24,148 nt of DNA from Treponema sp. (lineage in GTDB: Bacteria > Spirochaetota > Spirochaetia > Treponematales > Breznakiellaceae), in NCBI GenBank assembly GCA_031278025.1, contig JAITLF010000154.1, forward strand, positions 1-24,148. Reading direction: 5' to 3'. The position numbers were made by a program, and so were the translations under genes. Position 1 is the stretch's first letter. Every line of letters begins with the position of its first letter. The notes under the pieces are model-generated. The model was given only the letters and a program-made list of their open reading frames with translations. It was not told the origin of the DNA and searched no databases. Of this stretch, positions 1 through 6,391 are shown piece after piece.

Positions 1-5
1 ATTTC

Positions 6-42
6 GATTCTCCGAGAGTCGATTTTGATTCTCCGAGAGTCG
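6..42. repeat. Two-copy 21-bp-period direct repeat
   Basis: The 16-mer GATTCTCCGAGAGTCG occurs at 6-21 and again at 27-42, so the spacing is 21 bp. The unit contains the short palindrome CTCCGAGAG. Nothing coding is associated. The array may start upstream of the window. Confidence 0.85.
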
Positions 43-83
43 GCTTCCGCTCTCAAAGACCTCATGCCGGCTCTTTGATAACC

Positions 84-212
84 AATTGAGGCTGTTCCAA
101 AACCCGCGCCGGAGTTCCCACCCCCGGTTGTCCCGCTCAGAGCCCCGGTTGTCCCGCTCAGAATTTATTCACCGAAATCCCTATACCGTGGGGTTTTGGA
201 ACAGCCTCAATT
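84..212. repeat. Perfect 22-bp inverted repeat enclosing a 21-bp duplication (MITE-like)
   Basis: Positions 84-105 and 191-212 are perfect reverse complements over 22 bp (core GAGGCTGTTCCAAAACCC). They enclose 85 bp that contain a duplicated 21-bp unit. The GGCTGTTCCAAAA core resembles insertion-sequence ends in general form, so a miniature inverted-repeat element is a reasonable guess. I see no flanking target-site duplication and no transposase reading frame. Confidence 0.8.
122..163. repeat. Tandem 21-bp duplication
   Basis: Two adjacent 21-bp units begin CCCCGGTTGTCCCGCTCAGA, at 122-142 and 143-163, and differ only in the last base. They lie inside the inverted repeat at 84-212. The period matches other arrays in the window although the sequence is unrelated. 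Confidence 0.9.
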
Positions 213-630
213 TTCATGTTTTTTAGACATGCTTGTATATAAAATTATACAACAATCCAACGGCGGCAGCCGCCCTCTTTGCGGCGGGCCAGCCGCGCGG
301 CATATTTTTTTTCGTAATTTGCGCCGCGGGCGTACCCCGTATTTATTTATTGTTTTTATTGCCTTTTTATTCTTATGATTTTACGATGACGGATTTATGC
401 CATTTATGTTTTTACACAATTTATATTCCCCATACTATAAATCAGCAGCCGAAACATTCTTGCTAAATAATTTGCGGATCTTTTTTACAATTCGTTATTA
501 TTTTCAAACCATTTTTTATCAATAATTTTACCGGTTTTAGTCCCAATGCCGCATAACTTGACTACAGGCGGAATGGCATATTATCATCGGAAAAAGACAA
601 TATATTGCGGAGTTTGAAGAACTATCAGGC
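213..630. other. AT-rich intergenic region, no gene seen
   Basis: This stretch is much more AT-rich than the neighbouring genes. It holds a small hairpin (TTGTATA at 233-239 pairing with TATACAA at 246-252) and a GC-rich patch near 260-300 with a GGCGG-CAG-CCGCC hairpin. The short ORFs here have no Shine-Dalgarno site and no recognisable sequence, and I do not call them. Confidence 0.6.
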
Positions 631-666
631 GGGGCTGTTTCAAAAATAACGTTTTGAAACAGCCCC
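631..666. repeat. 15-bp inverted repeat (GGGGCTGTTTCAAAA hairpin)
   Basis: GGGGCTGTTTCAAAA at 631-645 pairs perfectly with TTTTGAAACAGCCCC at 652-666 around a 6-nt loop. There is no T-run after the stem on either strand, so it is not a normal intrinsic terminator. The word is related to the GGCTGTTCCAAAA core of the inverted repeat at 84-212, suggesting one family of IS-end-like repeats. It lies about 60 bp upstream of the beta-glucosidase gene. Confidence 0.75.
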
Positions 667-727
667 AGGTATATTATTCGGATTTTTTGTCCGGATATTC
701 TTCACGATTATTTTGGGGGAGGTTATT

Positions 728-2059
728 ATGCACAGGTTAGATTTCCCGGAGGATTTTTTTTGGGGAACCGCAACCGCCAGTTATCAGGTAGAAGGCGCCG
801 GCCACGAGGGAGGGCGCGGCGAGTCGATTTGGGATGCCTTTGCCCGCGTTCCCGGAGCGGTGCATCGCGGCGAAAACGGCGAAGTCGCCTGCGATCAGTA
901 TCACCGGTATAAAGAGGATATTGCCCTCATCGCGGAACTGGGGTTCAAGAGCTACCGGTTTTCCATTGCCTGGCCCCGGATCATTCCCGCCGGCGCCGGA
1001 GCGGTGAATCCCGACGGCATGGCGTATTACAAGAACCTTATCAGGGAGCTTCACGCGCGGGGCCTTAAAGCCTGCGCCACCATTTACCACTGGGATCTGC
1101 CCCAGGCTCTCCAGAACACGGGGGGCTGGGCGGAGCGGTCCACCGCCGAAGCCTGCGCGGAATTCGCCCGTGTTTGTTTCGCCGAATTGGGGGACGAGGT
1201 GGATCAGTGGATCACCATCAACGAGCCTTTCTGCATCGCCTATTTGGGGTATCTCATGGGCGTCCACGCTCCGGGGATCAAGGACCTGGATCAGGCTGTT
1301 AAGGCGGTACACCACGTGAACCTGGCCCACGGGCTTATCGTTGACGCCTACCGCAAGACGGGCCTTAAGGCGCCTATAGGGATCACCTGGAATCCCAGTA
1401 CCCCCCGTCCGGCTACCCGCAGCGAGGCGGATGCCAAAGCCGCGTTGACCGCACGGGCCTTTGAAACCGAGGTCTTTATGCTGCCGGTCCTGGGCAAAGG
1501 GTATCCGGAGATTGTACGCAAAGAATTAAACCTTCAGTTCCCTATAAAACCCGGCGATATGGAAATCATTTCCCGGCCCATTGATTTTATCGGGGTGAAT
1601 TACTACTGCGAAAATCCCGTAGGCGCCGACGAAACCGCCCCCTTTAAGTATGGCGGCAAACCGTTCTGGCAGGAGACCACCGGCATTGGCTGGCCCGTTG
1701 TTCCCGAAGGGCTCAGGCGGCAGCTCCGGTGGATACACTCCATATCCGGCGGGCTGCCTATCTACATTACCGAAAACGGCTGCGCCCAGCGGGACGAGGC
1801 GGGTCCTGACGGACGGGTTCACGACCCGGAGCGTATCCGGTATATCCGCAAACATCTGGCGGTGTGCGCGGATCTGATCAAAGAAGGGGTAAACCTTAAG
1901 GGGTATTTTGTCTGGTCCTTTGTCGATAACTTTGAATGGGCCTACGGGTATTCACAACGCTTTGGGATAGTCCATGTTGATTACACAACTCAGAAACGGA
2001 CGCCCAAGGACAGCGCCTATTTCTTTCGGGATGTAATTGCCGGTTATGGAGAATGGTAA
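728..2059 (+). CDS. Glycoside hydrolase family 1 beta-glucosidase
   Basis: This 443-residue protein has the length and architecture of a single-domain GH1 retaining beta-glucosidase or 6-phospho-beta-glucosidase. The N-terminus carries the FPEDFFWGTATASYQVEG block typical of the family. The acid/base motif TINEP places Glu at residue 166, and the nucleophile motif ITENG places Glu at residue 349. Other family blocks are present (YHWDLPQAL, FVDNFEWAYGYSQRFG). No signal peptide is seen, so it should act in the cytoplasm on imported cello-oligosaccharides or other beta-glucosides. I start at ATG 728, preceded by GGGGGAGG at 715-722; a TTG at 713 in the same frame lies within that ribosome-binding site and is unlikely. 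No transporter or PTS gene is adjacent, so substrate and phosphorylation state are open. The next gene follows 9 bp later. Confidence 0.95.
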   Translation: MHRLDFPEDFFWGTATASYQVEGAGHEGGRGESIWDAFARVPGAVHRGENGEVACDQYHRYKEDIALIAELGFKSYRFSIAWPRIIPAGAGAVNPDGMAYYKNLIRELHARGLKACATIYHWDLPQALQNTGGWAERSTAEACAEFARVCFAELGDEVDQWITINEPFCIAYLGYLMGVHAPGIKDLDQAVKAVHHVNLAHGLIVDAYRKTGLKAPIGITWNPSTPRPATRSEADAKAALTARAFETEVFMLPVLGKGYPEIVRKELNLQFPIKPGDMEIISRPIDFIGVNYYCENPVGADETAPFKYGGKPFWQETTGIGWPVVPEGLRRQLRWIHSISGGLPIYITENGCAQRDEAGPDGRVHDPERIRYIRKHLAVCADLIKEGVNLKGYFVWSFVDNFEWAYGYSQRFGIVHVDYTTQKRTPKDSAYFFRDVIAGYGEW

Positions 2060-2068
2060 ATTTACCGC

Positions 2069-3397
2069 ATGGTAAAACAGCTGCTCCTTCAACTAATACT
2101 GATTTTGATCAACGCTTTTTTCGCCTCCGCGGAAATCGCGTTGATTTCCGTTAACGATGCCAAACTGGAACTCCTGGCCGCGGCCGGAAGCAAGCGGGCC
2201 AGGAAGCTCCTTTCCCTGACCAAACAACCGGCCCGGTTCCTGGCCACTATTCAGGTGGGAATCACCCTGGCGGGCTTTCTGGGGAGCGCCTTCGCGGCGG
2301 ATAACTTTTCCGAGCGCCTCATGGGGTGGTTCCTTACCCTGGGGGTCCCTATTCCGGCTGCCACCCTCAAGGCCGCTTCGGTCGTGGTCATCACTATCAT
2401 CCTGTCTTTCTTCACCCTGGTACTGGGTGAGTTGGTTCCCAAGCGTATCGCCATGAAAAAAGCGGAGCCGCTGGCCTTTTTCATGGCCGGCGTCATATTC
2501 GCCATCTCCCGGATATTCTCTCCGGTGGTATGGTTCCTCACCAAGTCCACCAACGGTCTGCTCAGGCTTTTCAGAATAGATCCCAATGCGGAAGACTCCG
2601 GGATAACCGAAGAGGAGATACGCATGATGGTGGATGCGGGCAGCGAAAAGGGTACTATTAATGTGCGCGAAAAAGAAATCATTCACAATGTTTTTGAATT
2701 CGATAATAAGACCGCCGCCGAGGTGATGACCCACCGGTTAAACGTTATCATGCTTAAATTGAAAGAAACTGATGATGAATGGGAAACTACCCTGCGGGGC
2801 AGCAGGTACAGTTACTACCCGGTCTGCGGCGATACCCCGGACGACATCATCGGCGTCCTCAACGCAAAAGACTACTTTCGCCTTAACGACCGCCGCCGCC
2901 GTACCGTGATGGATAGGGCGGTGCGGCCCGCCAACTTTGTCCCCGAATCGGTCAAAACCGATGTGCTTTTTAAGAACATGCGGCATAGCCGTAACCATTT
3001 CGCGGTGGTCCTGGACGAATACGGCGGCATGGCCGGCATCATCTCTATCCACGATCTCCTGGAGCAGCTTGTAGGCGATCTGGACGACGACCGCGCCGGA
3101 ACTTCGGCGCGGCTCCTCATTGAAAAGATGGAAAACCGGTGGTGGCGCATCAAAGGCGCGGCCCCCCTGGACAAGGTGGAAAAAGCACTGGGGGTTAGTC
3201 TGCCGGTAGACGACTACGACACCTTTGGCGGTTATGTGTTCAACATTCTGGGGGAGATTCCCGAAGACGGCAGCAAGGCGGACCTGGAAGATTCGGGACT
3301 GGTGATCAAGGTGGAAGACGTGAAGGAACGCCATCTGGAAACCGCCCTGGTCAGACTCGCGGAAGAAGCGGAAGAAGACCGGAAACCGGAGGCATAA
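2069..3397 (+). CDS. HlyC/CorC (CNNM-CBS) family membrane protein
   Basis: The 442-residue protein has the three-part layout of the HlyC/CorC (UPF0053) family. Residues about 1-190 form the CNNM membrane domain, starting with a hydrophobic helix and NAFFASAEIALISV, followed by further segments. Next comes an acidic linker with ITEEEIRMMVDAG and the REKEIIHNVFEFDNKTAAEVMTHR block that opens the CBS pair (about 205-340, including VVLDEYGGMAGIIS). The C-terminal CorC_HlyC domain ends near residue 430 (DYDTFGGYVFNILGEIPEDG). Members are linked to Mg2+/Co2+ efflux or homeostasis; the old name hemolysin is not a safe functional claim. It begins 9 bp after the GH1 stop with only a GGAG inside the upstream gene as a possible ribosome site, so it is probably cotranscribed, though no metabolic link is evident. 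Confidence 0.92.
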   Translation: MVKQLLLQLILILINAFFASAEIALISVNDAKLELLAAAGSKRARKLLSLTKQPARFLATIQVGITLAGFLGSAFAADNFSERLMGWFLTLGVPIPAATLKAASVVVITIILSFFTLVLGELVPKRIAMKKAEPLAFFMAGVIFAISRIFSPVVWFLTKSTNGLLRLFRIDPNAEDSGITEEEIRMMVDAGSEKGTINVREKEIIHNVFEFDNKTAAEVMTHRLNVIMLKLKETDDEWETTLRGSRYSYYPVCGDTPDDIIGVLNAKDYFRLNDRRRRTVMDRAVRPANFVPESVKTDVLFKNMRHSRNHFAVVLDEYGGMAGIISIHDLLEQLVGDLDDDRAGTSARLLIEKMENRWWRIKGAAPLDKVEKALGVSLPVDDYDTFGGYVFNILGEIPEDGSKADLEDSGLVIKVEDVKERHLETALVRLAEEAEEDRKPEA

Positions 3398-3423
3398 AAA
3401 AAGCCCGGCGGGCTCCCCGCCGG
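3396..3423 (-). terminator. Intrinsic terminator of the Hsp20 gene
   Basis: Read on the minus strand, CCGGCGGG (3423-3416) pairs with CCCGCCGG (3412-3405) around a 3-nt loop, followed by GC and seven T (3402-3396). This is a textbook rho-independent terminator for the minus-strand gene ending at 3483. It abuts the end of the plus-strand gene and may also stop converging transcripts, but there is no T-run on the plus strand. Confidence 0.85.
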
Positions 3424-3442
3424 ACGCTGCGCATGTTTCCAG

Positions 3443-3468
3443 GAGCCGGCGGCATTAGCCGCCGGTTC
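3443..3468. other. GC-rich hairpin between convergent genes
   Basis: CCGGCGGC at 3446-3453 pairs with GCCGCCGG at 3458-3465 (ATTA loop), and outer pairs extend it to 3443-3468. It sits 15 bp past the Hsp20 stop and upstream of the terminator at 3396-3423. There is only a short pyrimidine run after it on the plus strand. It may assist termination from either side. Confidence 0.6.
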
Positions 3469-3482
3469 TTTGCGGGTACCCC

Positions 3483-3965
3483 TTATTCCTGGCTGGACCC
3501 GATTTGGATCACCCGTTTCAGGGAGCCCGCCCGCTTCTTAATTTCCAGGTTCAAAAGGCCGTTCTTGAAGCCGGCGGAGACGGACTCGGTGTCCGCGTCC
3601 TCGGGCAGCCTGAAGGAACGGCTGAAAGAAACGCGCCGGCGCTCCCGGATGATGTACCGGTCTTCGTTTCCTTTCTTCCCCTCTTTCTTGGGGGATACAT
3701 CCCGGGCGCCTTCTTCTTCTTTTTTAGACTCGATGATCAGGGTAGTTCCATCCATCTGGACCCGGATGCCCTTCTCGTCGTATCCCGGAAGCTCGGCTTC
3801 TATCAGATAGGCGTCGTCGGTTTCCCGGATATCGACCGGCGGTACCTGGCTGGTTTTCCCGAACGGGGGGGCGAGGGGGGATTCCCCGAAGACCGAACCG
3901 ACGTACCGGTCAAAGTCATCAAGAGCCGTCTCGATGGTAAAGGGATGAAGAGCTACAGTTTTCAT
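3483..3965 (-). CDS. Hsp20 family small heat-shock protein
   Basis: The 160-residue protein is an alpha-crystallin-domain chaperone that holds unfolding proteins in oligomers for refolding by ATP-dependent chaperones. The alpha-crystallin domain runs from about residue 48 (VPPVDIRETDDAYLIEAELP) through the charged loop rich in Lys/Glu to RSFRLPEDADTESVSAGFKN and the closing NGLLNLEIKK strand. A conserved GLLNLEI-type motif is clear; the C-terminal IXI-like motif reads IQI. ATG 3965 is chosen because AGGAGGT-like GGAGGT lies at 3976-3971, 5 nt away; a longer frame upstream starts before that site. No CIRCE element (TTAGCACTC-N9-GAGTGCTAA) is visible upstream, so HrcA control is not supported. 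The gene stands alone and ends in a strong terminator. Confidence 0.95.
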   Translation of the reverse strand: MKTVALHPFTIETALDDFDRYVGSVFGESPLAPPFGKTSQVPPVDIRETDDAYLIEAELPGYDEKGIRVQMDGTTLIIESKKEEEGARDVSPKKEGKKGNEDRYIIRERRRVSFSRSFRLPEDADTESVSAGFKNGLLNLEIKKRAGSLKRVIQIGSSQE

Positions 3966-4487
3966 ACAATACCTCCTGGGTATGATAAAGGTTCGTTCCA
4001 AACTCACCCGGCAACGCCGGCGTCCTGGTTGGAACGGCGGTTTAGACCGGTTTACCGGTCAGCCGGAAACTACTATGCCGGTTTCCGGCGTTGAATCTGG
4101 CGGACCTTTGGGTTTCCCCCGGCTCCGCCGGATTTCTTATTCATTTATATAAAAGCAAATACCGTGCCATATTTTGCAATAGCGTCAAATTTCTTAAAAA
4201 ACCTGTTTGATTTTCATAATTCTTTGTAGTATAAGAAATTACGATTGTTAATCCCCTGGCTTTGGCATCTTTCGGCAAACAAGGAACCGGTACAGAGGGT
4301 ACGAAGAAACGCTGAGGCCAAACCACGCGTGTCATTTTTCCCCGGTTGATCCATTACCGATTTTACGGCGTATCAAAATGACGCACAATCCATAGGGAAA
4401 TCACCGCCGCCTACTATTTTTCGACCCTGTATACTCAATGTGAAATTGTCGAACGTAATCAGGAAACGGACAAGGAATTCTTCAAAG
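3966..4487. other. Intergenic region with hairpins, no convincing gene
   Basis: Two perfect hairpins lie close together: GACCGG/CCGGTC at 4045-4050 and 4055-4060, and GCCGGAAAC/GTTTCCGGC at 4062-4070 and 4081-4089. A third, CCGGC-TCC-GCCGG, lies near 4119-4131. The stretch 4140-4260 is AT-rich. A 64-codon minus-strand frame at 4141-4335 has no Shine-Dalgarno site and no recognisable sequence, so I leave it uncalled. Confidence 0.55.
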
Positions 4488-4533
4488 AAAAAATCGGCTC
4501 AGGAATACCATGACCGGCTGATCATGGTATTCC
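4488..4533 (-). terminator. Probable terminator of the alpha/beta hydrolase gene
   Basis: A perfect 12-bp stem (GGAATACCATGA 4502-4513 with TCATGGTATTCC 4522-4533, 8-nt loop) lies 11 bp beyond the stop of the minus-strand hydrolase. Six T follow on the minus strand at 4493-4488, but 8 nt separate them from the stem, so it is a non-canonical terminator. Confidence 0.5.
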
Positions 4534-4544
4534 CGCGAATCATT

Positions 4545-5474
4545 TTACATAATGCGGTAGATAAATTTGATGACCCCACTGATAACTTCGTACCGAATGT
4601 CCCGGTCGTTATGTATCTCATGGCGGTGGCCGGGATAGAGGTGGGTACTAACATGGCGGTGTCCCGTATTCGCAAGCCAGTTGGAAACGGCGTAGACTCC
4701 CTCGCCATAACTGCCCACCGGGTCCCCATCCCCGGCGATGTTGTAAATGGGAAGTTTTTCAGGTACCCGTTCCGCCCATTGGACGCCGGTTATGGCCTCG
4801 CTCAACTCAACAAATTCAGAGAGGGACTGATTGTCCGGGACCCGCTTATGGTTGTTAAAGGGGTCCGCCGCGTGATCCTTCACTACATCGGGATCGGCGG
4901 ATATCCAGTCAATGGGAGTCTGGGGATTGTCATACCGGTCAGTCATGCCGGCAAAGAGCATACCCAACAGCTCCGGTTCCGACTCTTTCCCTTTTCCTTC
5001 GGCAATCCGGGCTGTCAGTACCGGGGCTAAGGGGGAAATCGTCTCTAATTTGCCCGGGGTCCCGCAGATGATCAAACCCGCAAGGTCCGCGCCGTAATGA
5101 GCGGCGTAATTGCGGGCAATCATGGAGCCCCAGCTATGGCCGAACATAAAAAAGGGCAGATCCGGGTACGACGCGCATACCAGGTCGTGAAGGCGTTTTT
5201 CATCCTCCGTGGTAGTCATATACCCCGTACCGCCAGAATCCCCCCATGTATCGGAATCGGCGGCGGTTTTCCCGTGCCCCACATGGTCATCGGCGGCAAC
5301 GACAAAACCCGCATCGATTAGTTCGAGGATAACGTACAAATACCGCCGCGAATGCTCCATGAATCCGTGGACCACCTGGACAATAGCCCTGGGCTCTCTG
5401 ATAGGGGTATATACCCAGGCTTTAATGGTATCCCTGCCGTTAAATGAAGGGAAATCCAATTCTTTTAGCGCCAT
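4545..5474 (-). CDS. Alpha/beta hydrolase, monoacylglycerol lipase / lysophospholipase-like
   Basis: The 309-residue protein is a serine hydrolase of the Hydrolase_4 (serine aminopeptidase S33 / PldB-like) group. The oxyanion-hole region reads VVHGFMEHSRRY (about 34-45), followed by DHVGHGKTA, typical of monoacylglycerol lipases. The nucleophile elbow GHSWGS places Ser at residue 114. The acid is probably Asp251 (AGDGDPVGSYG) and the base His285 (YPGHRHEIHND). No signal peptide is seen, so it is probably cytoplasmic; the exact acyl-ester substrate cannot be read from sequence. ATG 5474 is supported by AGGAGG at 5485-5480, 5 nt upstream. It follows the YjbQ-family gene on the same strand after about 130 bp. 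Confidence 0.9.
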   Translation of the reverse strand: MALKELDFPSFNGRDTIKAWVYTPIREPRAIVQVVHGFMEHSRRYLYVILELIDAGFVVAADDHVGHGKTAADSDTWGDSGGTGYMTTTEDEKRLHDLVCASYPDLPFFMFGHSWGSMIARNYAAHYGADLAGLIICGTPGKLETISPLAPVLTARIAEGKGKESEPELLGMLFAGMTDRYDNPQTPIDWISADPDVVKDHAADPFNNHKRVPDNQSLSEFVELSEAITGVQWAERVPEKLPIYNIAGDGDPVGSYGEGVYAVSNWLANTGHRHVSTHLYPGHRHEIHNDRDIRYEVISGVIKFIYRIM

Positions 5475-5489
5475 GCCGGCCTCCTCTAT

Positions 5490-5495
5490 AGTATA
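5490..5495 (-). promoter_or_regulatory. Candidate -10 box, hydrolase gene
   Basis: TATACT reads on the minus strand at 5495-5490, only 4 nt before the AGGAGG Shine-Dalgarno. There is no good -35 at 17 bp (a weak TGCCAG at 18 bp). The call rests on the same arrangement occurring at other genes in the window. Confidence 0.35.
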
Positions 5496-5603
5496 CCGCC
5501 GATACCTGATCGGCTGGCAGATAGTACTGAATGGTTCATTGTTAGGGCGTTTTTGCCTCCTGTCAACAAAAATTTACCCGGTAACCGGGCGCTCTGCCCC
5601 GCA

Positions 5604-6020
5604 TCATTCCCCGATGATCTTGACCAGCACGCGCTTAGAGCGCCGCCCGTCAAACTCGCCATAAAAGATCTGTTCCCAGGGACCAAAATGCAGCCGCCCG
5701 CCGGTAACGGCAACCATCACTTCCCGGCCCATGATCTGCCGCTTCAGGTGGGCATCGGCGTTTATTTCTCCGGTATTATGGCGGTAGGATGCCACCGGCT
5801 CGTGGGGAGCCAGCTTTTCCAGCCATGCGTCAAAATCATGGTGGAGTCCGGACTCGTCGTCATTGATAAAAACACTGGCGGTAATATGCATGGCGTTCAC
5901 GAGGCATAGTCCCTCCTTTATTCCCGATTCCCGCAATGTTTCTTCCACCTGAGAGGTAATGTTGATAAACTCCCGGGGCTTTTTCGTGTTAAACCACAGT
6001 TCTTTGCTTATAGATTTCAT
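5604..6020 (-). CDS. YjbQ family protein (UPF0047, secondary thiamine-phosphate synthase-like)
   Basis: The 138-residue protein matches the small UPF0047/YjbQ family along its whole length. Family blocks seen include the N-terminal [19 protein letters not shown], the [22 protein letters not shown] core with its conserved His and Asn/Asp residues, [16 protein letters not shown], and the C-terminal [15 protein letters not shown]. Members have weak thiamine-phosphate synthase activity in vitro, but the natural role is unsettled. I start at ATG 6020, which gives the usual family length; the frame stays open upstream to a TTG at 6071 without family sequence. No Shine-Dalgarno site precedes the ATG, while TATACT lies just 7 nt upstream, so a leaderless message is possible. 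Confidence 0.9.
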   Translation of the reverse strand: MKSISKELWFNTKKPREFINITSQVEETLRESGIKEGLCLVNAMHITASVFINDDESGLHHDFDAWLEKLAPHEPVASYRHNTGEINADAHLKRQIMGREVMVAVTGGRLHFGPWEQIFYGEFDGRRSKRVLVKIIGE

Positions 6021-6027
6021 AGCGGCC

Positions 6028-6033
6028 AGTATA
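6028..6033 (-). promoter_or_regulatory. Candidate -10 box for yjbQ-family gene (leaderless?)
   Basis: TATACT reads on the minus strand at 6033-6028 within TATACTGGCC, 7 nt from the ATG. The same 10-mer TATACTGGCC occurs on the plus strand in the pheS promoter at 6369-6378. The -35 position (TGTCCT at 17 bp) is poor. Confidence 0.4.
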
Positions 6034-6122
6034 CGAAAAAGACGAAAAAGAGGACACCGCCGTTTCAGCAATGGTACCGGTACCGTGTTACGGAACGCGG
6101 GACGGATTACCCGGAGGAGCGC

Positions 6123-6152
6123 TAAAGGATCCTAAAGGATCCTAAAGGATCC
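6123..6152. repeat. Three tandem copies of TAAAGGATCC
   Basis: The 10-mer TAAAGGATCC is repeated perfectly at 6123-6132, 6133-6142 and 6143-6152. AGGATCCT is a palindrome, so each junction presents a small dyad. It lies just before the 21-bp array. Confidence 0.95.
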
Positions 6153-6166
6153 TATGGCAGCGATCC

Positions 6167-6260
6167 AGGCGCCTTTATGAACCGCAAAGGCGCCTTTATT
6201 GACCGCAAAGGCGCCTTTATGAGCCGCAAAGGCGCCTTTATGAACCGCAAAGGCGCCTTT
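6167..6260. repeat. Five palindromes AAAGGCGCCTTT at exact 21-bp spacing
   Basis: GGCGCC starts at 6168, 6189, 6210, 6231 and 6252, always 21 bp apart. Copies 2-5 have the full 12-bp palindrome AAAGGCGCCTTT; the first is preceded by C instead of AA. The 9-bp spacers are ATGAACCGC, ATTGACCGC, ATGAGCCGC and ATGAACCGC, so variation is confined to the spacer. Read from ATG 6177 the array is open to TAA at 6330-6332 and would give a heptapeptide series (MNRKGAF, IDRKGAF, MSRKGAF, MNRKGAF), but there is no ribosome-binding site. Dyads spaced two helical turns apart in a divergent promoter region could be a multi-site operator, but a selfish or passive repeat is equally possible. Confidence 0.95.
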
Positions 6261-6345
6261 ACAAGTTTCAGACCCGTGTCTGCTAGCGGCGGAGGATCCT
6301 TCATTCGCGGGACCGGTACCATTGCGGTTTAACCAGGGCGCCGTA

Positions 6346-6374
6346 TTCTCAGAATCCTTCAGCCTTGCTATACT
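6346..6374 (+). promoter_or_regulatory. Candidate pheS promoter
   Basis: TTCTCA (6346-6351) and TATACT (6369-6374) are separated by 17 bp, matching four and five of six consensus bases. The Shine-Dalgarno GGAG follows 8 nt after the -10 box, giving an expected leader of only about 10 nt. Confidence 0.55.
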
Positions 6375-6391
6375 GGCCCATCGGAGTCAGC

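Larger units (their letters stand above)
6068..6325. repeat. 14-bp inverted repeat flanking the 6167-6260 array
   Basis: GCAATGGTACCGGT at 6068-6081 is the exact reverse complement of ACCGGTACCATTGC at 6312-6325. Together they bracket the three-copy 10-bp repeat, the five-copy 21-bp array and two separated GGATCC-containing segments. The whole block sits between divergent yjbQ-family and pheS promoters and looks like a discrete inserted unit, though no target duplication or transposase is visible. Confidence 0.75.

Noticed and set aside
631..666. Rho-independent terminator
   Set aside because: The 15-bp stem has no T-run on either strand and no gene ends nearby.
3966..4060. CIRCE heat-shock operator upstream of Hsp20
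   Set aside because: The conserved TTAGCACTC/GAGTGCTAA dyad is absent; the nearest hairpins have unrelated sequences.
4141..4335. 64-codon minus-strand frame in the Hsp20-hydrolase gap
   Set aside because: No Shine-Dalgarno, no recognisable sequence and no neighbour linkage.
4440..5030. 196-codon plus-strand open frame
   Set aside because: Antisense to the alpha/beta hydrolase, whose catalytic triad and Shine-Dalgarno are clear.
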